Shown here piece after piece: positions 44,544-53,130 of a DNA stretch of 64,000 bases; positions within the stretch are counted from its first letter, which is position 1, and each line of letters starts with the position of its first letter. The translations under genes and the position numbers were made by a program. This stretch comes from Paludifilum halophilum. Its GTDB lineage: Bacteria; Bacillota; Bacilli; Thermoactinomycetales; DSM-45169. The stretch spans positions 248,001 to 312,000 of the forward strand of contig NZ_NOWF01000003.1 of assembly GCF_002245355.1 (NCBI RefSeq), in the 5' to 3' direction. Below the pieces are notes generated by a model. That model did no database searches, was not told where the DNA came from, and was given only the letters and a program-made list of their open reading frames with translations.

Positions 44544-44726
44544 ATGGACCAGGAAGTCCTTACCGTGGCACAGGTGGCCAAATACTTACAGATTAGCGAA
44601 ATGACCACATACAAGCTGGTACAGGAAGGAACCATCCCGGCCTTTAAAATCGGACGGCATTGGCGGGTAAAGAAAGAAGATTTAACGGAATTCATCGAAA
44701 AGCGAAAAAGAGGGGAGCCCATTTAG
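44544..44726 (+). CDS. Small excisionase-type MerR-like DNA-binding protein
   Basis: A 60-residue single winged helix protein. VLTVAQVAKYLQISEMTTYK, LVQEGTIPAFKIGRHWRVKK and EDLTEFIEKRK cover the whole excisionase/HTH_17 fold. AAAGGAGG precedes the ATG. No integrase, att repeat or phage gene is near, so a role in prophage excision is unlikely; such proteins also act as stand-alone regulators. Downstream lies a structured RNA candidate and then RNase J. Confidence 0.88.
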   Translation: MDQEVLTVAQVAKYLQISEMTTYKLVQEGTIPAFKIGRHWRVKKEDLTEFIEKRKRGEPI

Positions 44727-44770
44727 TTAAAGCGGTGAATCATTTTGTTGGAATGGAAAAGAAAACGTAT

Positions 44771-45004
44771 GATACCTAAGAGGATCAAGCCGACCAACGG
44801 GAAGCGGCTGGGGTATCCTGCCCGGAATGATTTTTCTGCTAACGCTCCGGATACGGGATTGCCGCATAAGTCGGATCGGTTTGACTCCTTGGGACGATCG
44901 ACTGTTTAGCGGCATTTACACGATATTCAGACCCCAGTCGGTACGCTGGTGCTGTCTGCCCCCTTTTGCAAGGGACAGGGAAAACCGTGTAAATGCCCTT
45001 TTTT
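44771..45004 (+). ncRNA. Candidate structured RNA ending in an intrinsic terminator
   Basis: Four successive perfect stems: (1) GATACC 44771-44776 with GGTATC 44812-44817, enclosing AGCCG/CGGCT (44788-44792 with 44805-44809); (2) GTATCC 44814-44819 with GGATAC 44849-44854; (3) TGCCGC 44860-44865 with GCGGCA 44909-44914, enclosing AGTC/GACT and GATCG/CGATC; (4) GGCATTTACACG 44911-44922 with CGTGTAAATGCC 44986-44997, then CTTTTTT. Stems 1 and 2 share bases, as do 3 and 4, so each pair is mutually exclusive, as in attenuators and riboswitches. It does not match T-box, SRP, 6S, RNase P or riboswitch cores that I know. It may be a leader RNA or an independent small RNA. Confidence 0.5.
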
Positions 45005-45015
45005 ATATGGAACAC

Positions 45016-45103
45016 CTAGAAGCGTTGTGATTTTAGCACATCCTTGGTGGGTCGGGGTGGGGTTCCACACTCCCGAAAACGGGCTTTTTCACAACGCTTC
45101 TAG
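45016..45103. repeat. Palindromic miniature repeat, copy 3 (best preserved, 88 bp)
   Basis: Perfect 15-bp inverted ends CTAGAAGCGTTGTGA and TCACAACGCTTCTAG. The interior reads TTTTAGCACATCCTTGGTGG and onward to CCCGAAAACGGGCTTTT, which is itself a hairpin. Other copies in this window lie at 19301-19439, 31532-31655 and 52733-52861. It lies 88 bases upstream of the RNase J start. Confidence 0.9.
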
Positions 45104-45190
45104 TGAAAGATGGATGACATTCTAACTGGGTGAGTGCGGACCCCTCCATCCCGATACGAATATATCCGCTAACCAACGGAGGTGATACCA

Positions 45191-46846
45191 ATGACCAAAC
45201 GTGTCTCGATTTTTCCCTTGGGCGGGATGGATGAAATCGGGAAGAACATGTATGTCATCGAGTATGAAAATGAGATGGTAGTCATCGATTGCGGTCGGAA
45301 ATTTGCTGATGAAGAGCACCCCGGAGTGGACTCCCTGATCCCCGACATCCGCTATCTCATGGAGAATAAAGAAAAGGTGAAGGGAATCTTTATAACCCAT
45401 GGCCATGAAGATCATATCGGGGCCCTCCCCTATGTGTTGCCCCGGTTGAATGTACCGGTGTACGGGGCACCTTTGACCATCGGCTTGGTAAGGTCAACTC
45501 TTCAGGAATTCAGGTTATTGCGGGGTGCACAGCTGAAAGAGGTGAATGAACGGTCCTACTTTCGCTTTGATTGCTTGTCCGTCTCCTTTTTCCGCACCAC
45601 ACACAGCATTCCCGACTCTCTCGGAATCGTAGTCCATACTCCGGAAGGGGCGGTGGTGCACACGGGTGACTTTAAATTTGACCTCACTCCCGTAGGCCCA
45701 ACCCTGGATTTTTCCGATATCGTCAAAGTTGGCAAACGGGGGGTTTTAGCTCTTTTATCCGACAGCACCAATAGCGAACGGACCGGCTCCACCCCTTCCG
45801 AAGAAACGGTGGGCACGTCCATCGAGAAACTGTTCCGCAAGACGAGGGGACGAATCTTTTTTTCCACCTTCGCTTCAAATGTGTACCGCCTGCAACAGGT
45901 CGTGGAAACGGCTCACCTTTACGGCAGGAAGTTGGCCATTCTGGGCTTCAGCATGGAAAAAGCGTTTCGGATCAGCGAATCCCTGGGCCATTTGAAAATC
46001 CCTGAAAACCTGATCATCGACGCGAAAGATCTCCCCAAGTACAAAGCGGAGAAAGTAGTGGTCCTGTGTACCGGAAGCCAGGGGGAGCCCCGGGCAGCCC
46101 TCTCTCGCATCGCAACCGGAGCCCATCCGACGATACAGGTTCAGCCGGGAGATACAGTCATCCTTTCGTCTTCTCCAATCCCGGGAAATACCCGTCGCAT
46201 CTACAAGACGATTAACCGGTTGTTCCGTGCTGGCGCCGAGGTCATCCACGGATCTCAAGTGGACATTCACGCCTCTGGTCACGGAAGCCAGCATGATCAG
46301 CAGATGATGCTCCGCCTGATCCGGCCGAGGTATTTTATTCCCATCCACGGAGAGTATCGCATGCTTGTCACCCATGCGAAACTGGCTGAACAAACCGGCG
46401 TAAAACCCGAAAATATCTTTATTCTGGATAACGGGGAAACCGTGCATTTGACTCGCAGGAAAGGAATCAAAAAGGGTCGGGTCCCCACCGATCTAACGGT
46501 GGTGGACAAAAATGGCATCGAAGAGAATTTTAGTGTAGTGCTCCAGGACCGCAAACGACTCTCGGAAAACGGATTGGTGATGGTCGTATTGGCGGTGAAT
46601 CGAAAAACACTCGAAGTGAAAGCTGGGCCCGATATCATTACCCGGGGATTTGTCTATGTGAGGGAGTCGGAAGAGCTGATTCAGGCGATGAAACGCGAAG
46701 TTCAGCAACTGTTAAACGAGCTCCGTCAAAATAACGGGAAGGAACCTATGCAATGGAAAGCAGAAATAATTTGGCATCTGAACCGATTCCTGTCGAAAAA
46801 AATACAGCGACATCCGCTGATTTTCCCTGTCATCTCCTATCTTTAA
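45191..46846 (+). CDS. rnj: Ribonuclease J
   Basis: A 551-residue metallo-beta-lactamase/beta-CASP ribonuclease with 5'-exonuclease and endonuclease activity in mRNA decay. It starts KRVSIFPLGGMDEIGKNMYV; zinc ligands lie in THGHEDHIGAL (His70, His72, Asp74, His75), HTGDFKFD and the late GHGSQHDQQMML; IPIHGEYRML is the beta-CASP signature. The start at 45191 follows GGAGGTGAT. Whether it is the J1 or J2 type cannot be settled here. The small gene after it is probably co-transcribed. Confidence 0.95.
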   Translation: MTKRVSIFPLGGMDEIGKNMYVIEYENEMVVIDCGRKFADEEHPGVDSLIPDIRYLMENKEKVKGIFITHGHEDHIGALPYVLPRLNVPVYGAPLTIGLVRSTLQEFRLLRGAQLKEVNERSYFRFDCLSVSFFRTTHSIPDSLGIVVHTPEGAVVHTGDFKFDLTPVGPTLDFSDIVKVGKRGVLALLSDSTNSERTGSTPSEETVGTSIEKLFRKTRGRIFFSTFASNVYRLQQVVETAHLYGRKLAILGFSMEKAFRISESLGHLKIPENLIIDAKDLPKYKAEKVVVLCTGSQGEPRAALSRIATGAHPTIQVQPGDTVILSSSPIPGNTRRIYKTINRLFRAGAEVIHGSQVDIHASGHGSQHDQQMMLRLIRPRYFIPIHGEYRMLVTHAKLAEQTGVKPENIFILDNGETVHLTRRKGIKKGRVPTDLTVVDKNGIEENFSVVLQDRKRLSENGLVMVVLAVNRKTLEVKAGPDIITRGFVYVRESEELIQAMKREVQQLLNELRQNNGKEPMQWKAEIIWHLNRFLSKKIQRHPLIFPVISYL

Positions 46847-46868
46847 TCCGGATGAAAGGAGAGAGTCC

Positions 46869-47111
46869 TTGGCTAAACCGTATTTAATCAGCGCCTCTGC
46901 TTTGATCATCGCCAAGCTTCAGGCGATGCGTTTGAATCTGAAGGATCACGAATGGATCTACCTTCCTTATGATCATGAAAAGGAACGCAAACAAAGGATC
47001 AAACATTTGTATTACACTCCGGAAGAAGTCGAGGAAAAACTATATGGTCCATTTACAAAAGAAGAATATCATTACCTGACCCGGAATCGATCAACCTTTC
47101 CGAAAAAGTAA
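46869..47111 (+). CDS. Small hypothetical protein after RNase J
   Basis: An 80-residue protein from a TTG start with AAAGGAGAG upstream, 22 bases after RNase J. It is rich in basic and aromatic residues (HEWIYLPYDHEKERKQRIKH, LYYTPEEVEEKLYGPFTKEE). It does not resemble RpoY, the polymerase epsilon subunit often near RNase J. No family recognised. Confidence 0.65.
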   Translation: MAKPYLISASALIIAKLQAMRLNLKDHEWIYLPYDHEKERKQRIKHLYYTPEEVEEKLYGPFTKEEYHYLTRNRSTFPKK

Positions 47112-47147
47112 TCGAATCCATACCCCTGCAATGGTTTAATTGTAAAC

Positions 47148-47175
47148 CGGCTGCAACGGTGATCCGTTGCAGCCG
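47148..47175. repeat. Perfect 12-bp hairpin
   Basis: CGGCTGCAACGG, loop TGAT, CCGTTGCAGCCG. It lies between converging genes but lacks a T-run, so terminator function is uncertain. Confidence 0.7.
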
Positions 47176-47240
47176 ATATGGATATGAATAAACCCGTGAA
47201 TGGCCATTCCCAGGTAAGCTGTAAAGGTCCGAGTAAATGG

Positions 47241-48677
47241 TCAATAAAAAGGAATCTCCTCATAGTCGATATTCGAAATCAAGTTTTCAATGGAGCGGAC
47301 CCGGTCTTTGCTTAACCTTTTCATGAATTCAATATAATGGATTTTCCATTCAGAGTCGGCCTCCATCCCTTCAAAAATGATGGTTTCAAGATTCAGGAAA
47401 CCGTTCCGCAACTCCTCATAAAACACGATTTTCGCAAATATGGCCAGTTCCATGTCGCCAAATGTCGCAAACAGCGCTTCATACTCGTCTCCGAACAGAC
47501 AATGGGAGTCCAGCAAGTCCAGATAATCATGTAACGAAAAAAAATGGGATCTGATGAGTTGAACTTTCTCTTCTTTTTTTTCACACCGCATGATGTCTTC
47601 GACTAATAAACGCAAGCGGACATCACTCATTCTGTCCGCTTCTTTGAATAACAACACAATGGATTTCGGCTTTTCTTTTTTCTTCGTGATGATGACGGTT
47701 TCCAGACTGTCATGGGCGGCGGCATTCACGATACGCTGTACAAGGTCGTCTCTGCATCGGTTCATATAATTCGTCAGCAGAGGATCCGTGTTTAAATCGC
47801 GCTGTAATCGGTTCATCGCTTCATGAATGGAGGAACGGATCTCAGAGGCCTTTGAATGGGTGAACAAACGCTTCAACCGGTTGAACTGATGGGCGGAAAT
47901 CTTGATCTGATTCGCATCCCCGCCTGACAGAACCGAAAACACCGCATGGTTCAGAACCAACCCAAAGATGTTGAACAATTCGATCCGGTAATCAAATCTG
48001 CAGGTCTTTCCATAGTCCGATAAAAGCTCCAGCAGGTCCTCTTGGGAAAACAAACGGCAAAATTGTGTCTCCATGCGGAGTCGCTCCAGGTATTGCTTGA
48101 TGTAGAAAACACCCTGGAGACGCATGTCATCAATCGCTAGAGGATAATCGATACTAGCCATCGTATTGTGGGCATCGAAAAGGATCCCATATTTTTTTAT
48201 AAACACAGGCAGTGATTCATCAATCGTCGTGTTATAGGCGTCCACCGGGACATCCAATTTATTTTTTTTGATTTCTTTGTAGAGCCGTTTGGTTTCATCG
48301 AAGCATTGGCTGACCCGATTGATCCCTTTTTCATACACTTCTCTCACATCAGCGCTTTTTAATTCCATAACAGCTGTATCCGGCTGTTCAAAGCTGAACG
48401 TATAAGCATCTATCGCGTACATGATCGAGGCCATGATCCCCTCCGCGGTTTCAGAGGCGACGGAGGAACTTTCTCCTTGCGTGTACCGACCGATCAATTC
48501 CCGCAGGACGAGCATCCATCCATGTTGTATGTGGTAAACCTCTTGATCGCTCAACATCCCCGTGCGCAGTCCTTCACTCAAAAGGGAAACGGTATATGAA
48601 TTGCGTCTCAGATTGGCTTTTTTTATTTTGCTCCGCGCAGCCAATCCCGAGACATTTTTTAAACCCTTCGATTCCAA
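47241..48677 (-). CDS. DUF6179-like protein of unknown function
   Basis: A 478-residue cytoplasmic protein, mainly alpha-helical, without membrane segment or known catalytic motif. The TTG start lies three bases after the stop of the partner gene, whose last codons (AAGGGGATGAG) supply the ribosome binding site, so translation is coupled. Notable stretches: HIQHGWMLVLRELIGRYTQG, ASIMYAIDAYTFSFEQPD and NHAVFSVLSGGDANQIKISA. I recall this type paired with DUF6323 proteins in Firmicutes, but the assignment is from memory. No function is known. Confidence 0.6.
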   Translation of the reverse strand: MESKGLKNVSGLAARSKIKKANLRRNSYTVSLLSEGLRTGMLSDQEVYHIQHGWMLVLRELIGRYTQGESSSVASETAEGIMASIMYAIDAYTFSFEQPDTAVMELKSADVREVYEKGINRVSQCFDETKRLYKEIKKNKLDVPVDAYNTTIDESLPVFIKKYGILFDAHNTMASIDYPLAIDDMRLQGVFYIKQYLERLRMETQFCRLFSQEDLLELLSDYGKTCRFDYRIELFNIFGLVLNHAVFSVLSGGDANQIKISAHQFNRLKRLFTHSKASEIRSSIHEAMNRLQRDLNTDPLLTNYMNRCRDDLVQRIVNAAAHDSLETVIITKKKEKPKSIVLLFKEADRMSDVRLRLLVEDIMRCEKKEEKVQLIRSHFFSLHDYLDLLDSHCLFGDEYEALFATFGDMELAIFAKIVFYEELRNGFLNLETIIFEGMEADSEWKIHYIEFMKRLSKDRVRSIENLISNIDYEEIPFY

Positions 48678-48679
48678 TG

Positions 48680-49147
48680 CTACTCATCCCCTTCGAACAA
48701 AGACTCCCTGAGCAGTGCTTCTCTCCTGACATCTTCAGCGAATCCTTCCAGCTTGCTTTTTAAAAGGTCCAAAGAACCCGCACACTCATTGTCAAAGGAA
48801 TCCTTCATGATTTGAATCAGCTTAAAGTCGCCGATTTGATCCTGCGTTTCGTTTCTTAAATAATAAAAGATCTCGTGCAACTCATTTAACGTGGATGCAT
48901 AATTGTCAGCATTGATATAAGGGGATGTGCAAAAAACCTCCATTAACTCTTTCGTTACCTCGATGCCCAGTTCCACTCGCCCATAATCATGAAGCACTTT
49001 GTTTCTGACGGCTACCATGTTTTGTACTTGATCGGGAGTTAAGGTCAAGCCAAACTCCTTCGTCTTATGATTCATCTCAAGTAATTCCGCCACAACCTTT
49101 TCCTGAACCGAAATATTTATCGAGTTAAATATCTGGGATAAAAACAT
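48680..49147 (-). CDS. DUF6323-like protein of unknown function
   Basis: A 155-residue helical protein starting at ATG 49147 behind AAGGGGGAAGG. Segments include LEMNHKTKEFGLTLTPDQVQ, NMVAVRNKVLHDYGRVELGI and LHEIFYYLRNETQDQIGDF. It forms a tight two-gene unit with the larger protein downstream. On the minus strand CATAAAAT (plus 49247-49254) with an ATA 18 bases further up resembles a sigma-E promoter (ATA, CATACANT), which would mean mother-cell sporulation expression; this is weak evidence. The 316-base gap to yhbH is very AT-rich and otherwise empty. Confidence 0.6.
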   Translation of the reverse strand: MFLSQIFNSINISVQEKVVAELLEMNHKTKEFGLTLTPDQVQNMVAVRNKVLHDYGRVELGIEVTKELMEVFCTSPYINADNYASTLNELHEIFYYLRNETQDQIGDFKLIQIMKDSFDNECAGSLDLLKSKLEGFAEDVRREALLRESLFEGDE

Positions 49148-49401
49148 GCAGCTTCCTTCCCCCTTCACACTTTTCACCTCAGGAAATCGATGTTTTTTTC
49201 CATCATCCGGATGAATGTTCCCGAAAAAACCATTGACTTTTACGATATTTTATGATATCATTAAAATGAATTTATTTATTATTATACCCTCTATATTTTA
49301 TATCTTATCTTGATTTTTGTGTCAAATTATTTCTTTCGCTTAAAATAACTGAATTTTCGAATATTTTTTTGCCGGGTAGGATGCAAACAATACCCAAAAG
49401 A

Positions 49402-49423
49402 AAAACCGCCTGTTGAAGACGGT
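49402..49423 (-). terminator. Weak terminator after yhbH
   Basis: ACCG-T-CT...AG-G-CGGT hairpin with one mismatch pair, followed by TTTTT on the minus strand. Confidence 0.5.
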
Positions 49424-49463
49424 ACTGGAAAAGATCAAATATTTTTGAGATCTGTCCTGAGGA

Positions 49464-50633
49464 CTAAACCGGATCGGATGAAGATGCCGCTTGATCGGCG
49501 GGTTTGAAAAAATGCTTCAGTGCATCGTACACCTGGTTCTTCTCCCGGATCACGTAATACATAAATTTCGGGTCCCGGATGTGCTTGTAGGCGGTCATCA
49601 GAGTGGAAAACCGGTTGTACTGGTTGACTTCGCCGTATCCGAAAAGATTGGACCGCCTCATCAGTTCGTCGGCGAGTTTCACACAGCGTTCGTTGTCGGA
49701 GGTGAGGTTGTCACCGTCGGAAAAGTGGAAGGGATAGATGTTGTAGCGATAGGGCGGGTAACGACGGTCGATGATTTCCAGTGCGAGGCGGTAGGCGGAA
49801 GAACAAATCGTACCGCCGGATTCGCCTTTGCTGAAGAAATGCTCCTCCGTCACCTCCTTGGCTTCAGTGTGGTGAGCGATAAATACGATCTCCACACGAT
49901 CGTATTTAGTCCGCAGAAAGCGGGTCATCCAGAAAAAGAAGCTGCGAGCGATATATTTTTCAAAGATGCCCATCGAACCGGAAGTATCCATCATGGCGAT
50001 GACCACGGCATTGGAATGGGGGATGACGACATCCTCCCAGGTTTTGAAACGCAGGTCCTCATCGGAGATACGGTCGAATCCCTTTTTCCCCCGGATCGCA
50101 TTTCGCTTCAATGCTTCGATCAGGGTGCGCTTCTTGTCGATATTACCCATGAGACCCTTCTTGCGGACATCATTGAAGCGAAAATCTTTGGTTACGATTT
50201 CCTCCGGTTCCTTCTGTTTTAAACGGGGAAGCTCCATTTCCGCAAACAGCACATCCTCCAATTCCTCCACGGAAATCTCCGTTTCATAATAATCCTGCCC
50301 CGGCGCATCCCCGGCTCCCTGTCCTTTGCCGGGTCCGGCCCGGTCCCCGGGATCCCGGCCGATGACGTCGCCCACTTGACTCTCTCCGTCTCCCTGTCCG
50401 ACGTGCTTTCCCTTGTTGTAATTGTAGCGAAACCGATACTCCTCCATCGAGCGGATGGGAACCTTAACCACTTTCTTTCCGTCGGAGAGGATGATGCCTT
50501 CCTCGGAAATCAGGTCGGATAAGTTTTTTCGGATCGCTTCCCTCACCTTCTCCTGATGGCGCATCTGGTCCTGATAACCTTTACGGTGCAGGGACCAATC
50601 CTCCTGGGAGACGATAAACAAAGGATCGGACAT
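49464..50633 (-). CDS. yhbH: Sporulation protein YhbH (DUF444, VWA-like)
   Basis: A 389-residue protein of the DUF444 family, linked genetically to PrkA and SpoVR. It starts with [20 protein letters not shown], has a Gly-rich low-complexity linker (about residues 85-115) and a von Willebrand A-like domain with the metal-site motif [28 protein letters not shown] is conserved. Start ATG 50633 behind GGGAGG. It lies 86 bases after prkA on the same strand, forming a prkA-yhbH operon. Confidence 0.93.
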   Translation of the reverse strand: MSDPLFIVSQEDWSLHRKGYQDQMRHQEKVREAIRKNLSDLISEEGIILSDGKKVVKVPIRSMEEYRFRYNYNKGKHVGQGDGESQVGDVIGRDPGDRAGPGKGQGAGDAPGQDYYETEISVEELEDVLFAEMELPRLKQKEPEEIVTKDFRFNDVRKKGLMGNIDKKRTLIEALKRNAIRGKKGFDRISDEDLRFKTWEDVVIPHSNAVVIAMMDTSGSMGIFEKYIARSFFFWMTRFLRTKYDRVEIVFIAHHTEAKEVTEEHFFSKGESGGTICSSAYRLALEIIDRRYPPYRYNIYPFHFSDGDNLTSDNERCVKLADELMRRSNLFGYGEVNQYNRFSTLMTAYKHIRDPKFMYYVIREKNQVYDALKHFFKPADQAASSSDPV

Positions 50634-50719
50634 TCCGGTCACCTCCCATCCCCCTGGTGATGAATATTTCCGCTGAAATCGGGTGACAAGGGACTCCTGA
50701 GGATCGGTTTCACTGCTAT

Positions 50720-52618
50720 TCAGCGATTTAACAGACTGCCCACATACCGCAGAAGGTCATTGGCACAAGTGGGGCAATACTGGTATTTATCGATGAGAGT
50801 GGCGGTCACCTCATTGATTTTTTTCAGCTGGGTTTCATCCGGCGTCTTGGTCGTGGTCGTAATCTTGACGACATCCTTCAAATCGGCGAACAACTTTTTC
50901 TGAATCGCTTCCCGCAGCCGTTCATGATTGTTGTAATCAAATTTTTTTCCTTTCCGGGCATAAGCGGAAATACGGATCAGGATCTCTTCCCGGAACGCTT
51001 TTTTGGCGTTTTCAGAGACACCGATCTGCTCTTCGATGGAGCGCATCAGCTTTTCGTCGGGCTCCATTTCTTCACCGGTAAGGGGGTCGCGGATCTTACC
51101 CCAATTGCAGTAGGCTTCTACGTTATCCAGATAATTGTCCAACAAGGTTTTGGCCGATTCCTCATACGAATAAACAAATGCTTTTTGTACTTCTTTTTTG
51201 GCTAATTCATCGTATTCTTTCCGAGCAATAGAAATAAAATTCAGATAATGTTCCCTCTCCTCCCGGGTGATTGAAGGGTGTTGATCCAATCCGTCCTTGA
51301 TCGCCCGCAAGATATCCAGGGCGTTGATGCAATTCGCTTCGGACCGGATGAGAGCGCTGGAAATGCGGTTGATGACATAACGGGGATCGACGCCGGACAT
51401 TCCTTCGTCCAGATATTCCTTGTGGAGATCATCCACATCCGTCTCTTTGTAGCCTTCCACCGCTTGGCCGTCGTAGAGACGCATTTTTTTAACCAAGTCC
51501 ATCCCCTGTTTTCTGGACTCCTTCAACCGGGTCAAAATACTGAATGTGGCGGCGGCCTTGAGGGCGTGGGGAGCGATGTGAACATGCCCCAGATCACTTT
51601 GGCGAATCAATTTTCCATAGATTTTTTCCTCCTGCGTGACCTTCAGATTGTAAGGAATGGGCATGACGATGATCCGGGATTGCAAGGCTTCGTTTTTCTG
51701 ATTACTGATAAAAGACTTGTATTCGGCTTCATTGGTGTGAGCGACAATCAGCTCATCCGCGCTGATCAGAGCGAAGCGCCCCGCCTTAAAATTTCCTTCC
51801 TGGGTCAGGGATAACAAGTTCCACAAAAATTTTTCGTCACACTTCAACATCTCCTGAAACTCCATCATACCACGGTTGGCTTTGTTCAATTCACCGTCAA
51901 ACCGGTAGGCCCGGGGATCCGATTCCGATCCGTACTCGGTGATGGTGGCGAAATCGATACTCCCGGTCAAATCGGCGATATCCTGGGATTTGGGATCCGA
52001 CGGGCTGAAGGTCCCGATTCCGACCCGGTCCTCCTCCGACAGAAGCACCCGTTCCACCATGACATCCTCGATTCGTCCGCCATACTCCTCTTTTAACCGC
52101 AAGCGACAGTACGGACACAGATTGCCTTCCACCTTGACCCCGATTTCCTGTTCCAAATCCTCCCGCATGGATACAGGGATCAAGTGTAACGGATCCTCCT
52201 GCATCGGGCATCCCTTAATCGCGTAGACTGCCCCGGCATCCGTACGGGAAAACTCCTCCAGACCGCGTTTCAATAAAGTAACGATGGTGGATTTTCCCCC
52301 GCTGACCGGTCCCATCAACAACAAAATCCGCTTACGCACGTCCAGACGGCGGGCCGCGGAATGAAAATACTCCTCCACCAGGCGTTCGATCGCCCGATCC
52401 AGCCCGAACAGTTCCCGGGTGAAAAAGAGATATGATGGATTTCCCTGTTCATCTTTTTCTACGCCGGCTTCGGCGATCATCCGAAAAACCCTGGAATGAG
52501 CGGTCTGGGCCAACTCAGGGCGCTTTCGAACCATCTCCAAATATTCTTCAAAAGACCCTTCCCACGCTAACTCTTCTTCTTTCTCCCGCTGCTGTGCGAT
52601 GCGTTTCAGGATGTCCAT
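50720..52618 (-). CDS. prkA: PrkA serine protein kinase/AAA+ protein
   Basis: A 632-residue protein with an AAA+ domain and a C-terminal kinase-like domain, involved in sporulation and stress signalling. Walker A is [20 protein letters not shown] near residue 105; [20 protein letters not shown] precedes it, and a Cys pair ([10 protein letters not shown]) is retained. AGGAGG precedes the ATG. Recent work on PrkA homologues reports ATP-dependent protease activity, so the kinase label may be incomplete. First gene of prkA-yhbH. Confidence 0.95.
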   Translation of the reverse strand: MDILKRIAQQREKEEELAWEGSFEEYLEMVRKRPELAQTAHSRVFRMIAEAGVEKDEQGNPSYLFFTRELFGLDRAIERLVEEYFHSAARRLDVRKRILLLMGPVSGGKSTIVTLLKRGLEEFSRTDAGAVYAIKGCPMQEDPLHLIPVSMREDLEQEIGVKVEGNLCPYCRLRLKEEYGGRIEDVMVERVLLSEEDRVGIGTFSPSDPKSQDIADLTGSIDFATITEYGSESDPRAYRFDGELNKANRGMMEFQEMLKCDEKFLWNLLSLTQEGNFKAGRFALISADELIVAHTNEAEYKSFISNQKNEALQSRIIVMPIPYNLKVTQEEKIYGKLIRQSDLGHVHIAPHALKAAATFSILTRLKESRKQGMDLVKKMRLYDGQAVEGYKETDVDDLHKEYLDEGMSGVDPRYVINRISSALIRSEANCINALDILRAIKDGLDQHPSITREEREHYLNFISIARKEYDELAKKEVQKAFVYSYEESAKTLLDNYLDNVEAYCNWGKIRDPLTGEEMEPDEKLMRSIEEQIGVSENAKKAFREEILIRISAYARKGKKFDYNNHERLREAIQKKLFADLKDVVKITTTTKTPDETQLKKINEVTATLIDKYQYCPTCANDLLRYVGSLLNR

Positions 52619-52732
52619 AGAAGCCTCCTCTCAGCTCCGCTCCGCACCTCATTCCTCCATGTGATTGTTAAACATCGTATTCATGTCCCCCCGGCAGCAT
52701 GATCCTTTTTGACAAGGGATCCCTTCGCTCTA

Positions 52733-52861
52733 CTAGAAGCGTTGTGATTTTAGCACATCCTTGGTGGGTCGGGGTGGCAGGCTGTCTCCGGTCTCTTGCA
52801 AACAAAGGATCTACGCCGGCCTGCCCTCCTCCCCAACGTGGTTTCCAGATGGGGCACTAGC
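52733..52861. repeat. Palindromic miniature repeat, copy 4 (left half plus foreign interior)
   Basis: 52733-52780 is identical to the left half of the copy at 45016-45103. After GGTGG the sequence changes to a different inverted pair (GGCAGGC/GCCTGCC) and ends near CACTAGC at 52861, so the right half has been replaced. The rest of the 512-base gap between prkA and the amidase-domain gene (52619-53130) has no gene. Confidence 0.7.
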
Positions 52862-53057
52862 ACCTTGACGATCCCGCCGGTTGGATAATATATCTTTATG
52901 CGATTCGGGGGACAATGTTTCATCTCCGTTTCGAACCGGGGGAAAGCTCGTCAAGTAACAAGGAAGGAACCATTGGGCAAGATCCTCCTCGGACTTTCAT
53001 AAAATCCTCCAAAACTCCTATGTAAATCCTAGCCATAATAATAGCCTAAATAGTCTA

Positions 53058-53086
53058 TTGACGATGCTTTGGCAAAAATTTATCAT
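53058..53086 (+). promoter_or_regulatory. Promoter of amidase-domain lipoprotein
   Basis: TTGACG (53058-53063), a 17-base spacer and TATCAT (53081-53086), 45 bases before the start codon. Confidence 0.65.
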
Positions 53087-53130
53087 AAAGGCGTACTTGG
53101 AAGATTTTTCAGTAGATTGGAGATGAACCT

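Noticed and set aside
44544..44726. Small excisionase-type gene taken as a sign of a prophage or integrative element
   Set aside because: No integrase, attachment repeats or phage genes nearby; neighbours are core genes prfC and RNase J.
47148..47175. Perfect hairpin after the RNase J operon as a terminator
   Set aside because: The stem is strong but no T-run follows on either strand, so it is listed only as a repeat.
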